64,000 bases of DNA from assembly GCA_009746045.1 (NCBI GenBank), contig RPFO01000175.1:3212885-3276884 (forward strand). The letters are read 5' to 3'. Of this stretch, positions 50,101 to 62,484 are shown piece after piece. The translations under genes were made by a program, and so were the position numbers. The stretch comes from Mesostigma viride. Taxonomy: Eukaryota > Streptophyta > Mesostigmatophyceae > Mesostigmatales > Mesostigmataceae. Every line of letters starts with the position of its first letter. The first letter of the stretch is position 1. The notes beneath the pieces are model-generated. The model searched no databases, was not told the DNA's origin, and was given only the letters and a program-made list of their open reading frames with translations.

Positions 50101-53100
50101 TTTAAATCTGGAGCCCAAAATTCACTGAAAACGTGTGCCAGCCGGTAGCAAACTGGGCCAAGCTGCCACGGAATGGTGGTACCGCCTGCCGTCCGGCACT
50201 TTGAAGCCCGCCGGTGCTATAATTCCTATCGTCCACGCATGTTTTCCCCTGCCTCAAACCGCACGTTGCATTTAAATCTGGAGCCCAAAATTCACTGAAA
50301 ACGTGTGCCAGCCGGTAGCAAACTGGGCCAAGCTGCCACGGAATGGTGGTACCGCCTGCCGTCCGGCACTTTGAAGCCCGCCGGTGCTATAATTCCTATC
50401 GTCCACGCATGTTTTCCCCTGCCTCAAACCGCACGTTGCATTTAAATCTGGAGCCCAAAATTCACTGAAAACGTGTGCCAGCCGGTAGCAAACTGGGCCA
50501 AGCTGCCACGGAATGGTGGTACCGCCTGCCGTCCGGCACTTTGAAGCCCGCCGGTGCTATAATTCCTATCGTCCACGCATGTTTTCCCCTGCCTCAAACC
50601 GCACGTTGCATTTAAATCTGGAGCCCAAAATTCACTGAAAACGTGTGCCAGCCGGTAGCAAACTGGGCCAAGCTGCCACGGAATGGTGGTACCGCCTGCC
50701 GTCCGGCACTTTGAAGCCCGCCGGTGCTATAATTCCTATCGTCCACGCATGTTTTCCCCTGCCTCAAACCGCACGTTGCATTTAAATCTGGAGCCCAAAA
50801 TTCACTGAAAACGTGTGCCAGCCGGTAGCAAACTGGGCCAAGCTGCCACGGAATGGTGGTACCGCCTGCCGTCCGGCACTTTGAAGCCCGCCGGTGCTAT
50901 AATTCCTATCGTCCACGCATGTTTTCCCCTGCCTCAAACCGCACGTTGCATTTAAATCTGGAGCCCAAAATTCACTGAAAACGTGTGCCAGCCGGTAGCA
51001 AACTGGGCCAAGCTGCCACGGAATGGTGGTACCGCCTGCCGTCCGGCACTTTGAAGCCCGCCGGTGCTATAATTCCTATCGTCCACGCATGTTTTCCCCT
51101 GCCTCAAACCGCACGTTGCATTTAAATCTGGAGCCCAAAATTCACTGAAAACGTGTGCCAGCCGGTAGCAAACTGGGCCAAGCTGCCACGGAATGGTGGT
51201 ACCGCCTGCCGTCCGGCACTTTGAAGCCCGCCGGTGCTATAATTCCTATCGTCCACGCATGTTTTCCCCTGCCTCAAACCGCACGTTGCATTTAAATCTG
51301 GAGCCCAAAATTCACTGAAAACGTGTGCCAGCCGGTAGCAAACTGGGCCAAGCTGCCACGGAATGGTGGTACCGCCTGCCGTCCGGCACTTTGAAGCCCG
51401 CCGGTGCTATAATTCCTATCGTCCACGCATGTTTTCCCCTGCCTCAAACCGCACGTTGCATTTAAATCTGGAGCCCAAAATTCACTGAAAACGTGTGCCA
51501 GCCGGTAGCAAACTGGGCCAAGCTGCCACGGAATGGTGGTACCGCCTGCCGTCCGGCACTTTGAAGCCCGCCGGTGCTATAATTCCTATCGTCCACGCAT
51601 GTTTTCCCCTGCCTCAAACCGCACGTTGCATTTAAATCTGGAGCCCAAAATTCACTGAAAACGTGTGCCAGCCGGTAGCAAACTGGGCCAAGCTGCCACG
51701 GAATGGTGGTACCGCCTGCCGTCCGGCACTTTGAAGCCCGCCGGTGCTATAATTCCTATCGTCCACGCATGTTTTCCCCTGCCTCAAACCGCACGTTGCA
51801 TTTAAATCTGGAGCCCAAAATTCACTGAAAACGTGTGCCAGCCGGTAGCAAACTGGGCCAAGCTGCCACGGAATGGTGGTACCGCCTGCCGTCCGGCACT
51901 TTGAAGCCCGCCGGTGCTATAATTCCTATCGTCCACGCATGTTTTCCCCTGCCTCAAACCGCACGTTGCATTTAAATCTGGAGCCCAAAATTCACTGAAA
52001 ACGTGTGCCAGCCGGTAGCAAACTGGGCCAAGCTGCCACGGAATGGTGGTACCGCCTGCCGTCCGGCACTTTGAAGCCCGCCGGTGCTATAATTCCTATC
52101 GTCCACGCATGTTTTCCCCTGCCTCAAACCGCACGTTGCATTTAAATCTGGAGCCCAAAATTCACTGAAAACGTGTGCCAGCCGGTAGCAAACTGGGCCA
52201 AGCTGCCACGGAATGGTGGTACCGCCTGCCGTCCGGCACTTTGAAGCCCGCCGGTGCTATAATTCCTATCGTCCACGCATGTTTTCCCCTGCCTCAAACC
52301 GCACGTTGCATTTAAATCTGGAGCCCAAAATTCACTGAAAACGTGTGCCAGCCGGTAGCAAACTGGGCCAAGCTGCCACGGAATGGTGGTACCGCCTGCC
52401 GTCCGGCACTTTGAAGCCCGCCGGTGCTATAATTCCTATCGTCCACGCATGTTTTCCCCTGCCTCAAACCGCACGTTGCATTTAAATCTGGAGCCCAAAA
52501 TTCACTGAAAACGTGTGCCAGCCGGTAGCAAACTGGGCCAAGCTGCCACGGAATGGTGGTACCGCCTGCCGTCCGGCACTTTGAAGCCCGCCGGTGCTAT
52601 AATTCCTATCGTCCACGCATGTTTTCCCCTGCCTCAAACCGCACGTTGCATTTAAATCTGGAGCCCAAAATTCACTGAAAACGTGTGCCAGCCGGTAGCA
52701 AACTGGGCCAAGCTGCCACGGAATGGTGGTACCGCCTGCCGTCCGGCACTTTGAAGCCCGCCGGTGCTATAATTCCTATCGTCCACGCATGTTTTCCCCT
52801 GCCTCAAACCGCACGTTGCATTTAAATCTGGAGCCCAAAATTCACTGAAAACGTGTGCCAGCCGGTAGCAAACTGGGCCAAGCTGCCACGGAATGGTGGT
52901 ACCGCCTGCCGTCCGGCACTTTGAAGCCCGCCGGTGCTATAATTCCTATCGTCCACGCATGTTTTCCCCTGCCTCAAACCGCACGTTGCATTTAAATCTG
53001 GAGCCCAAAATTCACTGAAAACGTGTGCCAGCCGGTAGCAAACTGGGCCAAGCTGCCACGGAATGGTGGTACCGCCTGCCGTCCGGCACTTTGAAGCCCG

Positions 53101-53161
53101 CCGGTGCTATAATTCCTATCGTCCACGCATGTTTTCCCCTGCCTCAAACCGCACGTTGCAT
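47121..53161. repeat. 170-bp satellite array, about 35.5 units
   Basis: A 170-base unit (phase chosen at ACCGCCTGCC) repeats from 47121 to 53070 in 35 full copies, plus about 91 bases of a further one. Spacing is exactly 170 throughout and no base difference between units was seen. The unit is about 54 percent GC and has no coding motif. It lies between the 5' end of A4 and the 5' end of B1, which point away from it. Unit length near that of a nucleosome is typical of centromeric or heterochromatic satellites, but nothing else shows that role. Confidence 0.97.
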
Positions 53162-53439
53162 ATATATGAGTCCTGGTTTTTCTCCATGCACAGCTGAAAA
53201 AACCTGCGCCCCGCGTTGGGGGGCTGCCGCCCCCCAACCCCGCTTGGGGGCACGCCCCCAAACCCCCCGCGTCCGCATCTCGCTCTCCCCCCCGCGCTTC
53301 CGTTCCGTTGTTTTACGCACCTCCCCCATGCCTCCTTCACGACGCCGCACCTCCCGGGCGCGGGATGCGCTGCCTCGTGGCGCCCTGCGCCGCGTCGGTC
53401 CTTACGCATCGCGGCGCACCTGCAGGAGATGGGCGACCT

Positions 53440-54269
53440 GGACGACGGCGGTCGTGGCGCCCTGTGCCACTCTCGCTTGTGTGCGAGGTCTGCCACAGTG
53501 GTGAGGATGCCCCCCGTCTCTTGTGTGTGATTCGTGCCAATGCGGCTGGCACACGCGCTGCTTGGTCCCGCCCCTCTTCCGGCTGCCTCCCCCGGGTCCT
53601 TGGGCGTGCCCTCATTGCGTGGCCCCGCCTCGGCCGTCCCTAGGCTCCCGACGCGCGGCCGTGTCGACCCCGGGATCCCATTCGGCCCGCGCCCCTCCCG
53701 CAGCCCCTCGCTGGACCCTCTCCTGGGCCTTGCGGACCTCGTGGAGGGTTCCACACCGTGCTCCCGCTTCCCGCGCCGTCACGTCCGGCCCCTCCGCGGG
53801 GTCCCCTGGCCCTGCCCCGCCTAGCTCTGGGGATCCACCTCCGGCCAGCACGGCGGTGGCCACTGACCTGCGTCCTCCTGTGCTTGAGGGGTCCCTGGCG
53901 GCTCTCCTCCCTGAGGCTGTGGGACACCCTGCGGCGACTCCTGTGGTGGGCCCTGGTCGGCCGCGCTTGGGTCCACGACTTCTCCGTTTGGCCCCCCACA
54001 ACATTGCGGGCGTCAGCGCGCTCCGGCACGCCACGTTCTCTTGGCTGTACTGCCCCTTGCTGTTGGACGCTGTCGGCTTGCACGCGGCGTTTCCCTACGC
54101 TCCCACGGCCCCTGAATTTAGTGCCCTTGTGGTTCGTGTCCGGCACATGCTGCAGGCAGCCTCCCCCCTGCTCCTTGCCTCCACGCTTTGGGGTTTGTCC
54201 TCGAGGACTACCATGCCGGCGGCCGCCTGCCTTGGCACCTGCCCGCGGTGCGCCAAGAATGGCTCCTGA
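53440..54269 (+). pseudogene. PHD finger and unrecognised domain of copy B1
   Basis: The first PHD cysteines (SLVCEVCHSGEDAPRLL, near 53483) are in one frame and the rest (CDSCQCGWHTRCL...GPWACPHC, 53523-53618) in another, so one shift falls inside the finger. From 53523 a single frame runs for 248 codons through EAVGHPAATPVV, HATFSWLYCPLLLDAVGLHAAFP and LLASTLWGL. This shows that PHD and the unrecognised domain belong to one protein. Confidence 0.75.
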
Positions 54270-55740
54270 ATCTGGACGCTCAAGTGGCGCAGGCGGTGGT
54301 GCTCTTTGCTACAGGGCTTGCCGTGCAGGCCCAGCAGGCCGCCGTGCGACATATCTCGCTGGGGGGCCACCGACCACGCCTTGCTCGATCGCCCTCAGCT
54401 GCACACGTTTCTTGCCTCTGCCGGGCCCGGCTCGGCCGGCCTTGTTGCGCAGGCCCACGGGCGCTTGACTACGGCGGTCACCCCAGCGCAGCGCCCGCCT
54501 GCGCGTTGACTTCGGGGCTCCTGTCACCGTGCACGCCGGCGACCTGGTTCTGTACGATGCGGGGGGGGGCGTGTTCTTGAGCCTGAGCGCGGGTGCGGCC
54601 GTGCCCGCCATCTTGCACGATGTGCTCGAGCTTGCGGGCATCCCCCATGTCTGGCACCCTGCTGGTCCGCGCCGCCGTCTCTCTCCGCCGATGAGATCGC
54701 CCGATGCCGAGCTGGAGCTGGGTGGGACGCGGCGCCCGCCACTACGGGCCGGCCCACTTGGTGGATGTCACTGCCAGCGGCCCCTCCTGCCCCATCTGCT
54801 TGGACCTGCCTCGCCCTGGTACGGTCTCTGCCGCCTCCCTGCTTGCGGCCACGTCTTCCATCAAGCTTGCATCGCCACGAGCTTGCACGCGACCTCCGCC
54901 ACCTGCCCCTTTGCCGGGCCGCGGTCCTTTCCCCTTGCCTCCTGGCGTTCTCCCGCTGGGGCCCTCGCCCGTGTCCGTGCGGCCGCCAGTTCCACGCGCC
55001 TGCCCCGACACCTGCCTCCCCTGTGCGTGGTCGTGGGTCGCGCGCCGGCTTGGCTGCCTCCTCCAGCGCCCCCCTCCCGGCCGTGGGGGCCGTCCCCGCG
55101 CCGGTCTTGTCCTCGGCTGCCACGAGCCCTGCTGACCGCCCGGCGGCCGGCCCCGCCTGGGTTCCGCTGCAGCTGTAGTTCCTCTGGCTGAGGGTGCTCC
55201 CGACCCCTCCCCCTCTCGACCCGGGCCGGCCCACCGGGTGGGCGCACCCCCTCAGATGGCTTCCATTATTGCCAAGTCGATGGTCCCTTGGTGACCCGTG
55301 TGCGCGCGCCTGCCCAACCGGAATTCGTTGCTGGTGCACATTCGGCTTCCCACCCCCACATCACGGAGGCCGCCATGCGCGCCATGGACTGCTACCGCTG
55401 CCCGGCAGCCCATTGCCAGCGGACTTTTCGATCCACGGGCGGTACAGCATGAGCGGCAGTGCCGCCAAACCCCCAGAACGGCTGCCCGGCGCCCGGCGGC
55501 CGCACCGGCCTACCCGGTCCGGGGCGGCCCATCGGTCCCGGCCTGCCCCTCCACCGGCATCGCAGGGTACGAGCGATCCGGGGACCTCTCGGCAGGCGGC
55601 ATTCCTGGCCACGTCCCTTTTTGCCGGCCTGTGCGCGCAACCCTTGCATGACGCTCCCGACGTCCCTCACCGCGCCCGGAGCTTGTTTTACGCGGTGCGC
55701 CCTGCTTTCCCTGGCCCGGATGCATAGTCACCCTCTCGAC
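54270..55740 (+). pseudogene. RING and finger region of copy B1
   Basis: Pieces in three frames: the end of the unrecognised domain (VPAILHDVLELAGIPHVWHPAG, near 54600), the first RING pair CPICLD (near 54790), ACGHVFHQACIATSL and CPFAG (near 54840-54920), and finger-like remains near 55380-55440 (AMDCYRCPAAHCQRTFRSTGG-like, spread over frames). The RING's last cysteine pair is blurred by a shift. Order equals A4. Confidence 0.65.
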
Positions 55741-56099
55741 GAACTCGGCCACAAGCTGTTTCTCGTCACCCCCGGCTCCTCTTAGCGCCGTTGGAGCGGG
55801 GCGTGCGTGGCGTACAGGGTCGGTCATCGCTCGCTGCCGGCGGTTCCTCCTCGGGATTGGGAAGGGCTGTGGGCGCTGCAGCCTCCGGCCTCACCCGGTG
55901 TCGGGGCCGCCTCCTTTGCCCGGGTGAAGCTGACGTCATGCGGTTGGTGAAGGTAGGAATTGAGCCGGGCCATGCAAAGCTTGAACTGACCGCGTTGGCT
56001 CCCTCCACTCCCCCGACCCTGCAGGCTTTGCGCGAACCTTCACCCCGACGAACGGCCTTTGCGGTGCCCGCCCGGCCACCCCCGCCCCCGCCTATTGTC

Positions 56100-58430
56100 C
56101 TGGACCTGGACATCTTCACGGCTGTCTGAAGGATCTGCGAACGCCTCCTCCACCGGCCCCCAGGGCTGGCGCTACGAGCACCTCTCGTGATGGCGGCCAT
56201 GGCGGGCGCGACCGCACTCTTTGAGGCTGCTTGCCGCTTGGCCGCGGGGTCCCTGGCCCCGCGCGGCGCGCCTTGGCTGGGCTGGGCGCACGCCTCATTG
56301 CCCTCCTGAAAGACGAGTCCCCGCCTGCTGGCCGCGTTCGTCCCATTGCTGCGGCGAGGTCCTAAGCAAGCTGGTGAGTAAGGTCATTTTGTCGCAAAAG
56401 GCCCCCGAGTTTCGCGCCTACTTCTGCCCCAACCGGAGTGATACTGAGGAGTCCGTCGCGGCCCAGCTTGGCGTCGCACACCAAAGGGGGCAGCGACATC
56501 ATCGTGCACACAGTTCAGGCCTACCTCGAGACGCATCCGACCCATGTTGCGCTGAAGGTGGATTGCCACATATGCGTTCAATGCTGTCACCAAGGCTAGC
56601 ATCTTTGAGGCCGTCGGCGAAGGCGTTCCTGACCTTCTGCGTGGACAGCAGCCTGCTACGGCGAACCCACTCAACTCTCCTTCCTCATGGAGGATGGGAC
56701 GTTTCGCCGACATCGCTTCCCGCACGGGAACCCAGCAAGGTGACCCTCGGCCCCTTTTACCTGTCTGCCCCCGCTGCACAAGGCTCTCCAAGGTGTCCAC
56801 GCGCGCACCCGGATGTCGTGCTCCTCGCCTATATGGACGATATCCATGCCCTTGGCCCGGCCGACGCTGTGGTTTGCCGCCCTGGCTGCCCTTGAAGTGG
56901 CCATGGCGCCATCAACCTTCGGCTCACCTCCCCAAGTGTGCAGTCTTTTCGCCCCAGGGGGACTGCTCTGGCTTCCCCGCGGCTATCCCGGGGCATTGGC
57001 GCGGGCGCGTGTTTCTCGTGCCTGGGCGTCCCTGTGGGTGACCCTGAACTACGTCGAAGAGGAGCTCCGGGCCACCGTGGAACAGCGCACCCATGTCCTC
57101 GAGACTTGGGCGCGCCTCAAGGACCCCCAGACCAAAGGGCTCCTCCTGTGGTTTTGCGCCCACCCGCGGGGGTTCACTGGCTCCGGGCGCTCCCCCCCAC
57201 TTGGTGCGGCTTGCCGCGGAAGGCATGACGAGCGCATCAGGCGCCTTGCAGGTGCTCCTCCCGGCCCTAGCCTGCCAGCTCACCTCATGCGCTTGCCACC
57301 CTCCCCTGCCGCATGGGCGGGTGTGGCTCACCCGCGCCGCCCGCCTCGCCCCCGCCGCCTTCCTTGGCTCTGTTGCTCAGGCCTGGGCGGAGATCCGCCG
57401 GTTGGTCCCCAGCGCGTCAGCGCCATTCCGACTTGGTCACCCCATCCCCCTTCCCCTTTTGTTGCAGGCTGTGCAGGATTCTTACCTCGGGATCCAGCAG
57501 GCTTGCGACCTCGTCCGCCCGCTCAGGCGTCCACGTGCCTGCCCGGGGCACGCCGGCGTGTCCTGTCGTCAGTCCTAGTGTTCCCTGCCTGCGTCATGAA
57601 AAACAACAAAGACCTACGCGGGTATACTACACTGTGCCGACTGGATGGTGTCTGCATGCGAGCTTGAACGATCAGGGAAGGCTTGGCTTCACTCCGTTTC
57701 CTTGAGGGGAGCGTGGGCCCATTCCTGCGCGCCGCCTCCCCATGAGCCCTTTGTTCACACTGTTCCGGCCCTTTACGCCATCGCTCTCCGCCACCAGCTC
57801 TTTGCCGCCGCAACCTCTCATCACGGCGGGTGCGTCCTGCGGCAGCTGCGGGCTTGCTCTGGATACTACTGGACGCACTACATCGTGCATGGGTGCCAGC
57901 AGACAGAACTGTTCCTCTATCTCCATACCGCTCTCCTCCGGGTGGTGTGTGCCATGGTTCGGTCGGTCTTTCCCCACTCCACCATTAAGTGCGAGGACGC
58001 GGATGGGGCCCGCTCTATCACCAACCATCGCCCGACATTACGTGCTTGACTACGACGGGCAGGTTGCACCTGCTCATCGATGTCTCCGTGGCTCGGCCGC
58101 TTTCCGTCGCCACATCCTCCGGGCGGCTGTGATGCCGGCGCTGTGCGCTGTGGCTGAGCGCGACAATGTTTGCCTCCTACGCAATGTGGGGCCCCACCGG
58201 GTCATCCCTTTGTCCTTGAGGAGTCGGGGCATGGCCCCAAGACAGCGGAGTTTTCACGAGTGCTGCAGCGCCGTGAAGACCGCCTCGACCTCGAGGTCAG
58301 ACCGCCCCGTGGTCGCCCGCACGTGGTCCCGTATTGGCGGCAGCGTCTGTCACTCGCCTCACTCGCACCGTGGCTGATGTGTTATTCCGCCGCACCGGGC
58401 CGACTTTGTCGCGACCCAGCGTCTAGATCC
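56100..58430 (+). pseudogene. RT, CCHC and endonuclease of copy B1
   Basis: Heavily frame-shifted. Visible are VLSKLVSKVILSQKAPEFRAYFCP (near 56365), AYMDDIHALGPADA (active site as YMDD, near 56827), the thumb DPQTKGLLLWFCAHPRG (near 57120), a CCHC-like CGSCGLALD...YIVHGC run (near 57835-57895), NHRPT/DYDGQ and HLLIDVSVARPLS-like endonuclease words (58025-58110) and RRTGPTLSRP at the end. YMDD differs from YLDD of subfamily A. The single-base nature of most breaks may reflect sequencing error. Confidence 0.7.
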
Positions 58431-58626
58431 CTTCCATGGGCCTGCATGTGGGCCGGCAGCGCTTTGCTGCGTGAGTTTTGTGATGTATAGTTAGTTGTAC
58501 CTTGTGCCGCTGGCGTGATCCTTGGATGTCTGTGTCAGATTACTATTAATTTTCAGGGTTATTCTCCAGTTATCGGGTTTTTCCTTATGTTGCATGCTAT
58601 CTCACCTCCGTAATCTATCATTCTCA

Positions 58627-59697
58627 ATGAATATATATGAGTCCTAGTGTCTTCCTGCATGCGTTCATGAAAACAACAAACGACCTACGCGGGTATACAC
58701 ACTGTGCCGATGGATGGTCTGCATGCGAGCTTGGAACGATCAGGGGAAGGCTTGGCTTCACTCGTTTCCCTTGAGGAGCGTGGGGTCCGCATTCCTGCGC
58801 GCCCTCCCCATGAGCCTTTGTTCACACTGGTTCCGGCCCTTTACGCCATCGCTCTCCGCCACCAGCTCTTTGCCCCGCAACCTCTCATCACGGCGGGTGC
58901 GTCCTGCGGCAGCTGCGGGCTTGCTCTGGATACTACTGGGACGCACTACATCGCGTGCATGGGTGCCAGCAGAACCAGAACTGGTTCCTCTATCTCCATA
59001 TCCGCTCTCCTCCGGGTGGTGTGTGCATGGTTCGGTCGGTCTTCCCCTCCACCATTAAGTGCGAGGACGCGGATGGGGGCCGCCCTCTTACTCACCAACC
59101 ACCGCCCGACATTACCGTGCTGACTACGACGGGCAGGTTGCCACCTGCTCATCGAGTCTCCGTGGCTCGGCCGCTTCCGGTCGCCACATCCTCCGGGCGG
59201 CTGTGATGCCGGCGCTGCTGCCGCTGTGGCTGAGCGCAAAGTTTGCCTCCTACGGCAATGTGGGGCCCACCGGGTCACCCTTTTCCTTGGGAGTTCGGGG
59301 CCATGGGCCCAAGACAGCGGTTTTTCCACGAGTGCTGCCAGCGCCGTGAAGACCGCCTCGACTCGGGTCAGACCGCCCGTGGTCGGCCGCACGTGGTCCT
59401 CGTATTGGCGGCAGCGTCTGTCACCGTCCTCACTCGCACGTGGCTGATGGTTTCGCCGCACACCGGGCCGACTTTGTCGCACCCATGCGGTCTAGATCCC
59501 TTCCAGCCTGCATGGTGGGCCGGCAGCGCTGTTGCTGCGTGTAGTTTTGTGATGTTAGTTAGTTGTACTTGTTGCCGCTGGGCGTGATCCTTGATGTCTG
59601 TGAGATTACTATTAATTCTTCAGGGTTATTCTCCAGTTCTCGGGTTTTTCCTTATGTGCATGCCTATCTCACCTCCGTAATCTATCATTCTCAATGA
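58627..59697 (+). mobile_element. Subfamily B copy B2, 5'-truncated
   Basis: Begins GTCCTAGTGT, matching 57567 in B1, directly behind the B1 tail, and runs to its own 3' end CTCAATGAATATATA. It carries the CCHC (CGSCGLALD...HYIACMG), the endonuclease words in broken frames and the 3' UTR. Head-to-tail with B1. Numerous one-base losses compared with B0. Confidence 0.8.
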
Positions 59698-59867
59698 ATA
59701 TATAATTAAAATATAATTACTTACAGCAGAGTGAAATCACTCAAACCAAGCAAACGCCCAGCTATAAACCTATATACAGAGCCATGTCAAAGCTCTATAC
59801 TACGATAGATAAGACCAATGGAAACGCCTAACGGGAGGAACCTAATAGCCCTGCTGCACCGCAAAAT

Positions 59868-62484
59868 CAGCCCGCGTACGGCGGAGCATGATGTCCGCCA
59901 TGGCCCGAGTCAGCGCCACGACAAGCGCTGACGCCAATATGACGTCCAGGTCCGCGCCGACATGGGGCCCGCTGGCCCTCCAGGTCCAGCCGGGCCTCCC
60001 GGAGCCGGCAACACTCCTTGAAGAAGGCGGAGGTCAGGGGCCCCATGGCCCCAAACTCCTCCAGGACAAAGGGCACCACACGATGGTGCCCGACGTCGCC
60101 GTAGGCCAGGAGCTTGGCCCGCTCCGCCCGGTCCGCCGTGTAACCTGCCGTGAGGGAGGCCCCAGCCACGTGGCTAAGAGCCAAGGGCCGCGCCACCGAA
60201 ACGTCAATAAGCAGATGCCGGCCACCCCCCTCAAAGTCCAGCACCACGATGTCAGGCCGGTGGTTGGGGAATAGAAGGCAGCGCCATCCGCATCCTCGGA
60301 CCGGATGTTCGCGTGGGGGAAAACCGACCGAATCATGGCGAGCACCACCGTCAGGAGGACAGTGTGCAAATACAAATACCAATTCTGATTCTGTTGGCCC
60401 CCATGCAGGCAAGGTAGTGAGTCCCCGTGGGATCCAGCGGCTGCCCACAGCTACCACAAGGCCGCCCGGCCGGAACAAGAGGCTGCGGGGCAAATAGCTG
60501 GTGCCGGAGCGCCACCGAGTAGTGGCTGGGAGCCAAGGCGAATGGGGGGCCATGGGAAGAGCACGAAGGTACGCCGAGCCCACACTCCGCAAGGAAAGCG
60601 AGAACAGCCACGCACGTCCTGGGTTGAGGTCCGCGAAAAGAGCAATCCAATCAGCCGTGTGCAGAATACCCGCGTAGGTTTTCTGGTGTTTATCGATGAC
60701 GCGAGCAGGGAATGCGGCGGGAGATTGAACGGAGGCGACCGAGGGAGTGCCGCGAGGGAGGTGGCGCTGTACCGCCTGAGCGGCACGGACGGGAGAACAG
60801 GCCTGCTGGATCTCAGCATAGGCCTCTCCTGGATGGCGGTGACGAAGGGCAAAGGGCTGCTGGGTCCAGGAGGTCAGGCGCTGCCGTTGCCAAAAGGGGC
60901 AGGAGCCGGCAGCTTTCCGCCCACGACTGAGCGACGGAGCCCAAAAAGGCTGCTGGGGCCAGCCGGGCGGCACGAGTCAGACCGCAGCCACCCATCCGTG
61001 CAGGCAGGGAGGCAATGCGAATAGCATGTGGCGGGAGGTCGGGGCCCGGGACCAGCTGCGCCAAGGCCGACTGGATGCGTTCGTCGTGGCCCTCGGCGGC
61101 CAGCCGGACCTGAGACGGAAGAGCGCCCCGGAGCCAGTGAACGACGCGAGGGTGAGCGCAAAACCACAGAAGCAGACCCTTGGTCTGCGAATCATGAAGG
61201 CGCGCAATCAAGGGCAGTACCTCAGTGCGTGCCTCGAGGGCGGCCCGCAGAGCATCGATGACAAACGCGGGGTCGCCAACCGGAACGCCGAGGACATCCA
61301 ACCCATGGAGGCGCTCGTCCCGGCCCAAGAGCTGGGGCGGAAAGCCGGAGCAATCACCTTGGGGCGAGTACACCGCGCACTTGGCAAGGGTCAACTGGAG
61401 GTTGATGTCGGCCACCGCGGTCTGCAGTGCCAGCAGAGCCGCGGGTGTCCGGCACAGGGCCCAGCAGGTAGATATCATCCAAGTAGGCCTGAATAGCGAC
61501 CGCCGGGTGGGCAGCATGGACCGCTTGGAGGCAACCCTGGAGGGGGCGGCAAAGTACAGGGGTCCCAGGGGTCCCCTTGCTGGGTGCCCGACCGCGACAG
61601 CAGGCCGCCGCGAGTGCCGTCCTCCATGATGTGAACCAGTTGGCCGGGCTGGCCGTAGCACACGGCTGTCCAAGCGTACAAGTCCTCGAAGGACTCCATG
61701 ACGGCCGCAAACATGCTGGCGCGGGACAGACTGTTGAACGCGTTGTGGCAGTCGACCTTGACGACAGCGTGGGTGGGGTGGGCCTCGAGGTAGGCCTGCA
61801 CCGAATGGATGAGGATATCCGCCCCGCCTGGAGTCGTCACCCCAGCTGGGCCGCCACCGAGGTCTCACCCGCTGCGAGGGGCGGGCAGAAAAAGGCACGG
61901 AGCTCGGGCGCCTTTTGGCGGCAGATCACTTTGCCCACGAGCTTGCGGAGCACCTCACCGCAGGCGATCGGGCGCACCTTGCCCTCGGGGGGGGCAAGAC
62001 ACCTTGAGCAGAGCGAGGAGGCGAGCGCCCGCTAACCACTCGCGCGCAGCGGGAGGAACGCGACCAGCCGCCAGGTCAATGAGGGTGTCAAAGAGAATGT
62101 CCTCGCCCCCATGCCCACCAGGACCTCCAAGTGCTCGTAGCGCCAGCCCGACGGCCCGGTAGAGGAAGCCCGCGGGACCTCACGCATCACCTCCAGGAAG
62201 CAGTCGCGGTCCAGCCGGAGGGGGGCCGGCAGGGGGTCCGGCACGGGCAGCTGGAATCCGGGCTCCGCAGGGTGAAGAGCCTCCAAGGCCGCCAGGGTAG
62301 CCGCATTGGCGGGGGCGAGCTTGGCCATTTCCAAGCGGGTCATGGCCCGGCTGAGCTGCCCCTCGCGGACGAGGCGGATGACGTCGGCGGCCACCCGCTC
62401 GAAGTTGACCTCCCCCGACAGCCGGGCCGTGCGCGGGGGGCACGCCAAACAGCCCCCCCAGTCCCCCTGCAAAAGCGTCGGCAA
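59868..62484 (-). pseudogene. RT to endonuclease of copy A5, frame-shifted
   Basis: Shows the same words as A4: RASSTGPSGWRYEHLEVL (near 62130), VVKVDCHNAFNSLS, YLDD (near 61480), CGSCGQ...THYLAC (near 60440), RPDIVVLDFEGGGRHLLIDVSV (near 60200-60260), spread over at least five frames. Breaks sit at one-base deletions, for instance in the glycine-rich codons near 61443 and 61570. Confidence 0.8.

Larger units (their letters stand above)
53162..58626 (+). mobile_element. Subfamily B RLE non-LTR retrotransposon, nearly complete copy B1
   Basis: Same layout as A4 in the plus direction: leader with hairpins (53213-53262), PHD, unrecognised domain, RING, RT, CCHC, endonuclease, 3' UTR and tail ending ATTCTCAATGAATATATA. 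Protein words differ clearly from A, so it is a sister subfamily. Frames are broken many times, chiefly by one-base losses. It starts at ATATATGAGTCC right behind the last satellite unit. Confidence 0.85.

Noticed and set aside
47121-53161. CRISPR-like array
   Set aside because: The whole 170-base unit repeats without variable spacers; it is a satellite in a eukaryotic setting.
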